From DASWOJ01 sp964242415 (GTDB taxonomy: Bacteria > Pseudomonadota > Alphaproteobacteria > Acetobacterales > Acetobacteraceae), in the NCBI GenBank assembly GCA_964242415.1, contig CAXTAT010000014.1, positions 60,758 through 124,757 of the forward strand: DNA of 64,000 nt, given 5' to 3'. Below the pieces are notes generated by a model. It was not told where the DNA came from. It searched no databases and saw only the letters and a list, made by a program, of their open reading frames with translations. Below are positions 42,112 through 50,569 of the stretch, in pieces. Within the stretch, counting starts at the first letter, position 1; the number at the start of each line of letters is the position of its first letter. The translations under genes were made by a program, and so were the position numbers.

Positions 42112-42966
42112 ATGACCCATCCCACCCTCGTTCCCGGCTCGGTCGCCGTCATCACCGGCGGCGCATCCGGCATCGGCCTGGCGGCGGCGACGCGCTTCGC
42201 CGGCATGGGCCTGCGGGTCTGCATCGCCGACCTTGCGGGCGACCGGCTCGCCCAGGCCGCCGCCGCGCTCGCCGCCGCCGCACCCGCCGGGGCAGCCAGC
42301 ATCATGGCAACGGCCGCCGATGTCAGCCGCGCCGAGGACATGCAGCGCCTGGAGTCCGCAGTCGCCGAGCGGTTCGGCGGCGCCGACATCCTGATGAACA
42401 ATGCCGGCACCCAGCCCGGCAGCGCCCTGTTCGGCCCGGAGCGTGCCTGGGAGCAGGTGATCGGCACCAACCTGTGGGGCGTCATCCACGGCGCCCGCGC
42501 CTTCGTGCCGGGCATGATCGCACGCGGCCGGCCGGGCCTGGTGATCAGCACCGGCTCGAAGCAGGGCATCACCACGCCGCCCGGCGACCCCGCCTACAAC
42601 GTGTCCAAGGCCAGGGTGAAGGCGTTCACCGAGGCCCTGCAGCACGAGCTGCGCACCACGCCGGGCTGCCAGGTCACGGCGCACCTGCTAATCCCCGGCT
42701 TCGTGTTCACGCCGCTGACCGCGAACGGGCGCACGGAGAAGCCCGACGCCGCCTGGACGCCGGACCAGGTGGTGGACTTCATGCTGGACGGGCTCGCGGC
42801 GGGCGACTTCTACATCCTGTGCCCGGACAACGACGTGTCGCGGTCCCTCGACGAGCGGCGCATCCTATGGGCGGCCGGTGACATCGTGGAGAACCGCCCA
42901 CCGCTCTCGCGCTGGCACCCCAACTATGCCAAGGCCGCCAAGGCGTTCATGGACGCGGGGGACTGA
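42112..42966 (+). CDS. SDR family oxidoreductase
   Basis: This is a short-chain dehydrogenase of 284 residues. The cofactor motif GGASGIG is at about residues 16-22, followed by NNAG. The catalytic Ser is in STGSKQG and the Tyr-x3-Lys is in YNVSKAR. The C-terminal part after residue 210 is longer than in the shortest SDRs and contains DQVVDFMLDGLAAGDFYILCPDND. ATG 42112 is preceded by CAGGACG. It is convergent with nadC. The substrate is unknown. Confidence 0.87.
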   Translation: MTHPTLVPGSVAVITGGASGIGLAAATRFAGMGLRVCIADLAGDRLAQAAAALAAAAPAGAASIMATAADVSRAEDMQRLESAVAERFGGADILMNNAGTQPGSALFGPERAWEQVIGTNLWGVIHGARAFVPGMIARGRPGLVISTGSKQGITTPPGDPAYNVSKARVKAFTEALQHELRTTPGCQVTAHLLIPGFVFTPLTANGRTEKPDAAWTPDQVVDFMLDGLAAGDFYILCPDNDVSRSLDERRILWAAGDIVENRPPLSRWHPNYAKAAKAFMDAGD

Positions 42967-42997
42967 CCCCGGGACTGGCCAACCCCCGCACGAGGCC

Positions 42998-43846
42998 CTA
43001 CCCCCGGTAGTCCAGCCCGATGTCCAGCACCGCCGCGCTGTGCGTCAGCCAGCCAACGGAGATCAAGTCCACCCCCGTCGCCGCGATCCCCGGCGCAGTC
43101 TCCGGGTTGATGCGCCCCGAAGCCTCCGTGATCGCCCGCCCGGCCACCATGGCAACCCCCTGCGCCAGCATCGGCGGCGCCATGTTGTCCAGCAGCACGG
43201 CATCGACCCCCAGCGCCATCGCGTCGGCAAGCTGCTCCAGGGTGTCCACCTCCAGCTCGATCTTCACCAGGTGCCCCGCCGCCGCCCGCGCCCGCTCCAC
43301 GGCCGGGCGGATGCCGCCGGCGATGGCGACGTGGTTGTCCTTGATCAGCACCGCGTCATCCAGCCCGAACCGGTGGTTGGCGCCGCCGCCGGCCCGCACG
43401 GCATGTTTCTCCACCGCCCGCAGCCCCGGCATGGTTTTGCGCGTGCAGACGATCCGCGCCTTGTGGCCCCGCACCGACTCCACGATCGAAGCCGTGGCGG
43501 TGGCGATCCCGCTCAGGTGGCACAGGAAGTTCAGCGCCGTCCGCTCGGCCGTCAGCACCCCGCGGGTCGGCCCGCGTATGGTGGCTATGACATCGCCGGG
43601 CTGCACCGCGCTGCCGTCCGGCCACTCCGGCATGAACTCGATCCCTGGCTCGATCAACTCGAACGCCAGCCGCGCCAGGTCGAGGCCGGAGATCACCCCC
43701 GGCTGCCGCGCCACCAGCGCCGTCGTCACGCGATGGCCCGGCGGCACGATGGCGTCGGTCGTGATGTCCCCGGCCCGGCCAAGGTCCTCCAGCAAGGCCG
43801 CCCGGACCATCGGTTCCAGCATGACGCGCGGCAACGGAAGCAGCAT
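42998..43846 (-). CDS. nadC: Nicotinate-nucleotide pyrophosphorylase (carboxylating)
   Basis: This is quinolinate phosphoribosyltransferase, 282 residues, which turns quinolinate and PRPP into nicotinate mononucleotide. Family blocks are LEDLGRAGDITTDAIVPP, ERTALNFLCHLSGIAT, CTRKTMPGLRAVEKHAVRAGGG and LIKDNHVAIAGG. The ATG lies 1 bp after the nadB stop, so nadB and nadC are coupled. Confidence 0.95.
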   Translation of the reverse strand: MLLPLPRVMLEPMVRAALLEDLGRAGDITTDAIVPPGHRVTTALVARQPGVISGLDLARLAFELIEPGIEFMPEWPDGSAVQPGDVIATIRGPTRGVLTAERTALNFLCHLSGIATATASIVESVRGHKARIVCTRKTMPGLRAVEKHAVRAGGGANHRFGLDDAVLIKDNHVAIAGGIRPAVERARAAAGHLVKIELEVDTLEQLADAMALGVDAVLLDNMAPPMLAQGVAMVAGRAITEASGRINPETAPGIAATGVDLISVGWLTHSAAVLDIGLDYRG

Positions 43847-43847
43847 C

Positions 43848-45380
43848 TCAAGCCTCTTGCAACATGGGGATTTCAATGGATGCGGCCCGCAGCGCATCGT
43901 CAAGGCATAGCGTCCTCGGGCAGGCCCCCGCGGCGTCCTGTGCCGGGAAGTCGGTGCGCCAATGCGCCCCCCGGCTCTCCCGGCGGCGCAACGCCGCCGT
44001 GGCGACCAGCAGCCCGACCGCGGCAGGGTCAGCCGCCGATCCATCGGACAGCGCGAGGGGCAGCAGGGCGTCAACCGCTGCCGCAAGCCCTTCGCCCTCC
44101 CGCAGCACACCAGCCGTGCGCGACAGGATGCCGCGGACGGCGCCGGGGTCGGCCGGGGGCGGCAGCGAGGCCACGGCGGTCGGCCGCACCTGCCCGGCCG
44201 GGGTGCCGGCCACATCGTCGGCCACCCAGCCGGCGCACACCGCGGCCTCCAGCAGCGAGTTGCTGGCCAGGCGGTTGGCGCCGTGCATCCCCGTGCAGGC
44301 AGCCTCGCCGCAGGCCCACAAGCCCGCCACCGTGCTGCGACCGGCTAGGTCTACCGCGATGCCGCCCATGTGGTAGTGCGCTGCCGGCCGCACCGGGATC
44401 GGCTGGGTTGCCGGGTCGATGCCGGCCGCCCGGCACAGCGCGGCGACAACGGGGAAATGCTGCGCGAACTCTGCCCCCAGTGCCTGCCGCGCATCCAGGA
44501 ACACGGCGTGCCCGTCCATCAGCCGCCGCCACACGGCGCGGGCCACGACATCCCGCGGCGCCAGCTCCGCCCCGGGCGTTCCGGCCATGAAGCGCCGCCC
44601 GGTCTCGTCGATCAGCACCGCGCCATCGCCCCGCACGGCTTCGCTGACCAGCCCCAGCGGCAGGGAGCCGCCATCCAGCGCCGTGGGATGGAACTGCACG
44701 AACTCCATGTCGCGCAGCACCGCGCCGGCCCGTGCCGCCAGCGCCAGGCCGCCGCCCCAGGACCCGGCCGGGTTGGTCGTGTGCAAGTACAGCCCGCCGA
44801 TGCCGCCGGTCGCGATCACCACCCGCCGCGTGGGCAGCACCTGCGCCCCGCCCGGCCCGGCCGCCAGCACGCCCACCATGGCGTTGTCCCGGACCAGCAG
44901 CCGCCGCGCCTCCACCCCTTCCAGCACCGTGACCGAAGCCGTCGCGCGCACCGCCGCCACGACGGCCCGCAGCACCTCGCGCCCGGTGCCGTCGCCCGCG
45001 GCGTGCACGATGCGCCGCCGGCCATGCGCCGCCTCCTGCCCGAGCCGGAGCGCGCCGTCCGCCCCGCGGTCGAACCGGGCGCCCAGCCGGGCCAGCGCCT
45101 CGATGGCGGCGGGGCCGGCCTGCACGATGCGCCCGACGGCGGCGGGGTCGCACAGCCCGTCGCCGGCGGCCAGGGTGTCGGCCCCGTGCAGCGCCGGGCT
45201 GTCGTCCGGCCCGACGCAGGCGGCGATCCCGCCCTGCGCCCAGGCGCTGGACGCCTCGGTCTGCAGCGGCGCCTTGGCCAGCACCACCACCGGCTCCGGC
45301 GCCAGCCGCAGGGCGGTCATCAGGCCCGCCAGGCCACCGCCGATGATGACCGGCCGTCCGCCGATATCGCGCGTCGTCAT
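43848..45380 (-). CDS. nadB: L-aspartate oxidase
   Basis: This FAD enzyme of 510 residues oxidises L-aspartate to iminoaspartate, first step of de novo NAD synthesis. Readable motifs are GGGLAGLMTALRL, SSAWAQGGIAA, HAAGDGTGREV, FVQFHPTAL and the active-site region HYHMGGIAVDLAGRSTVAGLWACGEAACTG. It lies between nadA and nadC; a family A repeat occupies the nadA-nadB gap. Confidence 0.95.
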   Translation of the reverse strand: MTTRDIGGRPVIIGGGLAGLMTALRLAPEPVVVLAKAPLQTEASSAWAQGGIAACVGPDDSPALHGADTLAAGDGLCDPAAVGRIVQAGPAAIEALARLGARFDRGADGALRLGQEAAHGRRRIVHAAGDGTGREVLRAVVAAVRATASVTVLEGVEARRLLVRDNAMVGVLAAGPGGAQVLPTRRVVIATGGIGGLYLHTTNPAGSWGGGLALAARAGAVLRDMEFVQFHPTALDGGSLPLGLVSEAVRGDGAVLIDETGRRFMAGTPGAELAPRDVVARAVWRRLMDGHAVFLDARQALGAEFAQHFPVVAALCRAAGIDPATQPIPVRPAAHYHMGGIAVDLAGRSTVAGLWACGEAACTGMHGANRLASNSLLEAAVCAGWVADDVAGTPAGQVRPTAVASLPPPADPGAVRGILSRTAGVLREGEGLAAAVDALLPLALSDGSAADPAAVGLLVATAALRRRESRGAHWRTDFPAQDAAGACPRTLCLDDALRAASIEIPMLQEA

Positions 45381-45430
45381 GTCAAACGCCCTCCACTCTG
45401 ATCGTCACCATGGCGCATCCAAAACGCCGC

Positions 45431-45528
45431 CGTCATTGCGAGCCGGCTTCGGCGCGGCAATCCAGGGTCTGGCAGCGCAGTCCCCGCCGCCCTGGATCGC
45501 CGCATCGCAAGCACTCCCTGCCATGACA
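45431..45528. repeat. Dispersed palindromic repeat, family A copy 8, inside the nad operon
   Basis: A full copy from CGTCATTGCGAGCCGGCTTC to CACTCCCTGCCATGACA, in the gap of about 180 bp between nadA and nadB. If nadABC is one transcript, this hairpin is transcribed within it. Confidence 0.88.
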
Positions 45529-45563
45529 GACGGGGCAATGACGCACGGGCAGGATGCCTGCCA

Positions 45564-46547
45564 TCAAACCGTCAGCATCCGCTCGACCGCCCGGCGGGCG
45601 CGCACGGCCACCGCCGGGTCGATCACCACCTCGTGCTGCATCGCCTCCAGCGCGCGGCGTATGCCCGGCAGGGTGATGCGCTTCATGTGCGGGCACAGAT
45701 TGCAGGGACGCACGAACTCGACCTCCGGGTGCTGCACGGCCACGTTGTCGCTCATCGAGCACTCGGTCAGCAGCAGCACCCGCGCCGGATGATGCTGCGC
45801 CACCCAGTCCTGCATGGCGGCCGTGGACCCCGCGAAATCAGCCTCCGCCACCACGTCCGGCGGGCACTCCGGATGCGCCAGCACGACCACGCCGGGATAC
45901 CCCTCGCGCACCTGCCGCACATCGGCCGGGCTGAACCGCTCATGCACCTCGCAGTGGCCGTTCCAGGTGATGATCCGCACGGCGGTCTCGGCGGCGATGT
46001 TCTGCGCCAGGTACTCGTCCGGCAGCATGATGACCTCCGGCACCCCAAGCGACTCCACGACCGCGCGGGCGTTCCCCGAGGTGCAGCAGATGTCGGACTC
46101 CGCCTTCACCGCCGCCGAGGTGTTCACATAGGTCACCACCGGCACCCCGGGATGCCGCTCGCGCAGCATCCGCACGTCGGCGGCGGTGATCGACTCCGCC
46201 AGCGAGCAGCCGGCGTGCAGGTCCGGGATCAGCACGGTCTTGCCGGGGTTCAGCAGCTTCGCCGTCTCGGCCATGAAGTGGACCCCGGCCAGCAGGATCA
46301 CGTCGGCGTCCACGTCCATCGCCCGCCGCGCCAGGGCCAGGCTGTCGCCGACGATGTCCGCCACGCAGTGGAAGATCTCCGGCGCCTGGTAGTTGTGCGC
46401 CAGGATCACCGCGTTCCGCTCGCGCTTCAGCCGCAGGATGGCGTCGATGTCGGCGGCGAAGCTGGGCCACTCGGCCGGGAGCACAACGCGTTTCACCCGG
46501 TCATACAGCGGCGCCGTGCGCGCCAGGGCCTCGGATGCGGCACCCAT
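45564..46547 (-). CDS. nadA: Quinolinate synthase
   Basis: This 4Fe-4S enzyme of 327 residues condenses iminoaspartate and dihydroxyacetone phosphate to quinolinate. Family blocks include LAHNYQAPEI, ADVILLAGVHFMAETAKLL, DLHAGCSLA, TYVNTSAAVKAESDICCTSGNA and FVRPCNLCPHMKRI, which hold the cluster cysteines. ATG 46547 has a perfect AAAAGGAG ribosome binding site, and a palindrome resembling the NrtR operator overlaps it. Confidence 0.95.
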   Translation of the reverse strand: MGAASEALARTAPLYDRVKRVVLPAEWPSFAADIDAILRLKRERNAVILAHNYQAPEIFHCVADIVGDSLALARRAMDVDADVILLAGVHFMAETAKLLNPGKTVLIPDLHAGCSLAESITAADVRMLRERHPGVPVVTYVNTSAAVKAESDICCTSGNARAVVESLGVPEVIMLPDEYLAQNIAAETAVRIITWNGHCEVHERFSPADVRQVREGYPGVVVLAHPECPPDVVAEADFAGSTAAMQDWVAQHHPARVLLLTECSMSDNVAVQHPEVEFVRPCNLCPHMKRITLPGIRRALEAMQHEVVIDPAVAVRARRAVERMLTV

Positions 46548-46570
46548 GTTATACTCCTTTTGAGCACTAC
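46548..46570. promoter_or_regulatory. NrtR-like operator over the nadA ribosome binding site
   Basis: The plus-strand sequence reads TATACTC, five bases, then GAGCACTA, an imperfect inverted repeat like the TATACTC/GAGTATA half-sites described for NrtR in proteobacteria. It lies directly before nadA and next to the NrtR gene. Binding would block both transcription and access to the ribosome binding site. Confidence 0.6.
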
Positions 46571-46602
46571 CATCCCGTACATCGGGGGTGGGCACGCAGG
46601 AG

Positions 46603-47583
46603 TCAAGGCCGCGACAGCGGCAGCTTGGTCCCCGCCACCGCCCGCTCGGCCAGCACCTCGCGGCGGAAGCGGAACAGCTTGGCCGGGCGGCCCCCGGTGC
46701 CGGCCGCCATGCCGCCGGCCTCCTCGACCAGCTCCTGCTGCTCGACCAGGCGGCGGAAGTTCTGCTTGTGCAGCAGGCGGCCGGCGATGCCTTCGACGCC
46801 CTGCTGCAGGTGCAGCAGGGTGAACTCCGGCGGCATCAGCTCGAACACCACCGGGCGGTACTTGATCTTCGCCCGCAGCCGGGCGATGCCGGTGGCGAGG
46901 ATGCGGCGGTGGTCGAGGTGCATCGCCCGCCCAGGCACGCTTGCCGGCAGGGCATCCGCCGCAGGCCGGTCCCGCCGCGCCTCCGGGGTCCGCCGCGCCT
47001 CCGGCACCAGCCCGACCTCATGCAGCAGCTCGTAGCGTTGCAGGACCAGCTCCTCGTTCCATGGCCGTCCGTCCAGGCCGAAGGTCGCGGCGGCGCGCTG
47101 CCAGCGTGCCCGGCCGCCGGCCGCATCGGCCCAGCGCCGCAGCCCCGGCGCGATGGCGTCGGCGATCACCCCGGGCGGCCCGGCCCGGTGGTCCTCCCAG
47201 GGAAAGTAGCCGTACCAGCCCCGCCAGCCCTCCTCGCGCTCGCCCGACGCCTGGCCCTCCCGCGTCAGCGCGAGGTAGCTGACCGAGATCGCCCGCTCCG
47301 CCCCGTCCTGTGCCCGATCCCCAGCCCGCCCCCCGGCCCGGTCCTGGCCGGCAGCCCGGTCCTGGTCGGCAAAGGTATAGAGCTGCTCGACATAGCCCAG
47401 CGGATGCCGGGTCTGCTGCTCCACCCACGCGCGCAGGCCCGACTGCAGCGACCGGTGGCCCGCCTCGAACGGGCCGGACGGCAGCGCCCCCCCGTCCTGC
47501 AGCGTAAGGATGCGCGGCTCCCCCGCCGTCACGGCTACCAGGACGGCGATCAGGTCGGCAGAGAACGCCTGCACGGCACCCAT
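46603..47583 (-). CDS. nrtR: NrtR-type Nudix-related transcriptional regulator of NAD synthesis
   Basis: This regulator of about 326 residues has an N-terminal Nudix-like domain (LIAVLVAVTAGEPRILTLQDG onward) and a C-terminal winged-helix domain. The latter has the typical start HLDHRRILATGIARLRAKIKYRPVVFELMPPEFTLLHLQ and HKQNFRRLVEQQELVEE. NrtR proteins sense ADP-ribose and repress NAD genes. An Ala/Gly/Asp/Arg-rich insert near residue 105 (about 20 residues) interrupts the Nudix part. ATG 47583 has GAGGGAG upstream. It lies directly upstream of nadA on the same strand. Confidence 0.87.
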   Translation of the reverse strand: MGAVQAFSADLIAVLVAVTAGEPRILTLQDGGALPSGPFEAGHRSLQSGLRAWVEQQTRHPLGYVEQLYTFADQDRAAGQDRAGGRAGDRAQDGAERAISVSYLALTREGQASGEREEGWRGWYGYFPWEDHRAGPPGVIADAIAPGLRRWADAAGGRARWQRAAATFGLDGRPWNEELVLQRYELLHEVGLVPEARRTPEARRDRPAADALPASVPGRAMHLDHRRILATGIARLRAKIKYRPVVFELMPPEFTLLHLQQGVEGIAGRLLHKQNFRRLVEQQELVEEAGGMAAGTGGRPAKLFRFRREVLAERAVAGTKLPLSRP

Positions 47584-47600
47584 GCCCGACTCCCTCGCAC

Positions 47601-47645
47601 GCGTTTCCCCCACCTGGGTCTCCCCCGCCTGCATTTCCCCCGCCC
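47601..47645. repeat. Three imperfect 15-bp tandem repeats upstream of nrtR
   Basis: Units GCGTTTCCCCCACCT, GGGTCTCCCCCGCCT and GCATTTCCCCCGCCC stand in tandem, 18 bp upstream of the nrtR start. They lie in the divergent region with the cyclase gene. Confidence 0.7.
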
Positions 47646-47759
47646 GCATCGCGCACATCCGGCCGCCTTGACCGCCACCCTGCATTGTGGCCCTGCATTG
47701 CCATACCGTTGCGCCGCTTGCACGGGGGCAACGGGCTGCCGCAACCTGGGAGGGCCACC

Positions 47760-48548
47760 GTGACGCACCGCCTGATCGACCTGTCGGTCCCCTTGCAGGC
47801 CGGCATCGCCAGCGACCCGCCGGACATGCTGCCCGGCATCGAGTACGTGGACCACCACGCCTCCGCCCCGCGCCTCGCCGAGTACTTCGGCGTCGGCGTG
47901 GACCAGTTGCCGGAGGGCCAGTACGCCGCCATCGAGCGCTGCAGCATCAGCAGCCACAACGGCACCCATGTCGATGCGCCCTACCACTATTTCTCCCGCA
48001 TGGACGAGGCGGTCACCCCCGGCGGCGTGCCCTCGATGCGGATCGACGAGGTGCCGCTGGAGTGGCTCTACCAGCCCGGCGTCAAGCTGGATTTCCGCCA
48101 CCTGCCGGACGGCCACGTCGTGCAGCCCGCCGAGATCGAGGCCGAGCTGGCGCGCATCGGCCACCCCCTGCAACCGCTGGAGATCGTGGTGGTCAACACC
48201 CGCGCCGGGTCGCGTTACGGCGAGGCGGACTACGTGGACACCGGCTGCGGCATGGGCCGGCTGGCGACCTTGTGGCTGCTGGAGCGCGGCGTCCGCGTGG
48301 TGGGCACCGACGGCTGGAGCTGGGACGCGCCATTCAGCCACACCAGGCGGCGGGTGCAGGCGACCGGCGATGCCGGGCTGATCTGGGAGGGCCACCGAGC
48401 AGGGCGCGAGCGCGCCTACTGCCAGATCGAGAAGCTGCACAACCTGGAGGCGCTGCCGCCCGACGGGTTCCTGCTGTCGGCCTTCCCGGTCAAGCTGCAC
48501 CGCGGGTCGGCCGGCTGGACCCGCGCGGTGGCGATCCTGCCAGGATAG
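47760..48548 (+). CDS. Cyclase-family metal-dependent hydrolase (kynurenine formamidase-like)
   Basis: This 262-residue protein belongs to the metal-dependent cyclase/formamidase family. The metal motif SSHNGTHVDAPYHYF is at about residue 65, and the later His/Glu-type ligands lie in GWSWDAPFSH. The start is GTG 47760 with a CTGGGAGG ribosome binding site. It is divergent from nrtR. The substrate is unknown; formamides, lactones and cyclic imides occur in the family. Confidence 0.85.
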   Translation: MTHRLIDLSVPLQAGIASDPPDMLPGIEYVDHHASAPRLAEYFGVGVDQLPEGQYAAIERCSISSHNGTHVDAPYHYFSRMDEAVTPGGVPSMRIDEVPLEWLYQPGVKLDFRHLPDGHVVQPAEIEAELARIGHPLQPLEIVVVNTRAGSRYGEADYVDTGCGMGRLATLWLLERGVRVVGTDGWSWDAPFSHTRRRVQATGDAGLIWEGHRAGRERAYCQIEKLHNLEALPPDGFLLSAFPVKLHRGSAGWTRAVAILPG

Positions 48549-48937
48549 CCCTGCGGCCCAGCAACAAGGCCTTCTCCCTCTCCCTCCGGGAGAGGGCCGG
48601 GGTGAGGGGGAGGGGCGGGAGCCAAATCCCGCCACATCGGCAACAAAGCATCGCCGCCGCCCCGCTTCCGCGCGGCACAAGCCAGCAGCGGCAAGCACGG
48701 CCCGCACGGAGGAACGCGTCGCGGCTGCACAGGATGACGCCCCTGGCCCGTTTGCGACCAACCCCGCAGCCTGGTCACCCCCCGGCGCAGGCGCCTCGCC
48801 ACTCATCGGTCAAATGTACGCTGCGACACCTTAAATCGCTGCTTGCAGACCAATATACCCTTCTATTCCGGGCAGAATTAGGCGATGCTGGCACCGGACC
48901 AACGCACAACGGCAGCCGTGCCGGTTGGGGAGCGGCA
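48549..48937. other. Intergenic region upstream of the LysR gene
   Basis: About 390 bp. It holds one single family B repeat (48572-48613) and, from 48820 on, a more AT-rich stretch that probably carries the LysR gene promoter. No gene was recognised. Confidence 0.5.
48572..48613. repeat. Single GC-rich family B repeat
   Basis: One copy, CTCCCTCTCCCTCCGGGAGAGG followed by GCCGGGGTGAGGGGG, without a partner in opposite orientation. Confidence 0.85.
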
Positions 48938-49864
48938 ATGCTGGATTGGGACGACTTGCGATTCTTCCTTGCCGTCGCACGCCACCGCACCTTGGCCGGT
49001 GCAGCCCGGCAGTTGCACGTCACCCAGTCAACCGTCAGCCGCCGCCTGGCCTCCCTGCAGGAGGGCATGGGCGTGCGCCTGCTGCAGCGCACCGCCGACG
49101 GCTACACGCTGACCCTGGCCGGCGAGAGCATCCGCACCCACGTCGAGCGGGTGGAGGCCGAGGCGGCGTCGGTCGAACGCGCCGTGGCCGGGCACGACGT
49201 GCGGCTGGAGGGGCTGGTGCGCGTCGCCAGCTCGCAGATGCTGACCAGCCACCTGCTCGCCCCGAGCTTCGCCACCCTGCACCTGGCGCACCATGGCATC
49301 CTGATCGAGGCGCTGCCGGAGCTGCAGGGCGAGCCGCTGGCGACGCACGACGCCGACATCGTGCTGCGGCTGCGGCGGTTCGACCACCACGACCTGGTGG
49401 TCCGCAGCCTGGGCAGCATCGCCTTCGGGCTGTACGGCTGCGTCGCCTACTTGTCGCGCCGCGGCGTGCCGGACCTGGGCGACGGCTGCCCCGGGCACCA
49501 GTTGATCACCCTGCTGGACCAGAGCGAGCTGTCGGCGCAGGCGGCTTGGTTGTCCACGCAGGTCGGGCGGGCGCAGGTGGTGCTGCGCGCCGACAGCTAC
49601 GAGACGCAGCACTGGTCGGTTTACAACGGCGGCGGCCTGGCGCTGCTGCCCCGCTTCCGCGCTGACGCCGAGCCGGCGCTGCGCCGCGTCAGGACCCCGA
49701 TCCCCGTGCCCTCGGCCGAGATCTGGCTGGGCGTGCACCGGGAGAACCGCCACGTCCCGCGGGTGCGTACGGTGCTGGACACCATCGCCGGTGCGGTGCG
49801 CAGCCGGGCCAACATCCTGGACCCGGCGGACCCGCCTGGAGACCTGGTGGGCGAGCTGGTCTGA
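48938..49864 (+). CDS. LysR-family transcriptional regulator
   Basis: This 308-residue regulator has an N-terminal helix-turn-helix (WDDLRFFLAVARHRTLAGAARQLHVTQSTVSRRLASLQ) and a C-terminal effector domain. ATG 48938 has a GGGGAG ribosome binding site. The open frame continues far upstream, but that part is antisense or frame-shifted reading of the cyclase gene. The target is unknown; the cyclase gene upstream is the nearest candidate. Confidence 0.9.
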   Translation: MLDWDDLRFFLAVARHRTLAGAARQLHVTQSTVSRRLASLQEGMGVRLLQRTADGYTLTLAGESIRTHVERVEAEAASVERAVAGHDVRLEGLVRVASSQMLTSHLLAPSFATLHLAHHGILIEALPELQGEPLATHDADIVLRLRRFDHHDLVVRSLGSIAFGLYGCVAYLSRRGVPDLGDGCPGHQLITLLDQSELSAQAAWLSTQVGRAQVVLRADSYETQHWSVYNGGGLALLPRFRADAEPALRRVRTPIPVPSAEIWLGVHRENRHVPRVRTVLDTIAGAVRSRANILDPADPPGDLVGELV

Positions 49865-50083
49865 CCCTGCGGGACCGTGCGGTGCAGGCGTCGCCGCGGC
49901 GATGCAGGCGCCGCCGGGTCGGTTGGGCCGGAACGGCGCGGCCGGGTCCCCCCGCAGGCCGTCGGGCGAGCAATTCCGCGCAGCCGGCGGCCAGGAATGC
50001 GCCTCACGCCAAGGCCCGTTGCCGTGCCATCGTATCGTCACGCGGCGCTGGATGCCCCGGCGCTCGAAAGGGCCCGTTGAGCC

Positions 50084-50569
50084 ATGGCGGCGAGCGTCTT
50101 CCAGATCGGCCCTTCGCCGCTGACCGCTTTCCTGCTGGCCCCGGTCGGCCTGGAGGGCAACGGCATGGAGATGACCGTCCTGTCCGCCCTGGCGCGCCTG
50201 GGCAAGGACCCCTGGTTGGAGGCGGCGCGGCTGGCGGACCTCTCCGCGGCGGCTGCGGTGGACCGGCTGGCGGGCGCCATCCTGATCCTGTACGGGCCAG
50301 GCTGCCCCATCGAGGACGCCAGGGGCGCTGCCCGCCGCCTGGTCGTCCTGCTGCCAGGGCACGCCCGTCCGGACGGGCTGGCCCAGCCGGCCCGGGTCCG
50401 CCGCCGCCGCACGAACATGCTGCTGGTCGGCGCCGCCATCGGTGCGACGGTCGCGTTCGCAGTGCTGGCCGGCCTCGCGCCGCGCCTGCCCGGCCGCTCC
50501 GCCAGCAAGCCGTCTGCAATTTCGCCGGCAGCCAGCCCGGCGCCGCTGGCGGCAAAACCGGCTGATTGA
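50084..50569 (+). CDS. Uncharacterised protein with a C-terminal membrane helix
   Basis: I do not recognise a family. The 161-residue product has a soluble Ala/Leu-rich N-terminal part and a basic stretch RVRRRRTN followed by one membrane helix (MLLVGAAIGATVAFAVLAGLA) at about residues 112-132, then an Ala/Pro/Ser-rich tail. This looks like a tail-anchored or single-pass protein. No motif gives a function. Confidence 0.55.
   Translation: MAASVFQIGPSPLTAFLLAPVGLEGNGMEMTVLSALARLGKDPWLEAARLADLSAAAAVDRLAGAILILYGPGCPIEDARGAARRLVVLLPGHARPDGLAQPARVRRRRTNMLLVGAAIGATVAFAVLAGLAPRLPGRSASKPSAISPAASPAPLAAKPAD

Noticed and set aside
47687..48937. Very long upstream extension of the LysR protein
   Set aside because: The extension reads the cyclase gene in another frame; a strong ribosome binding site at 48926 and the standard LysR opening fix the start at 48938.
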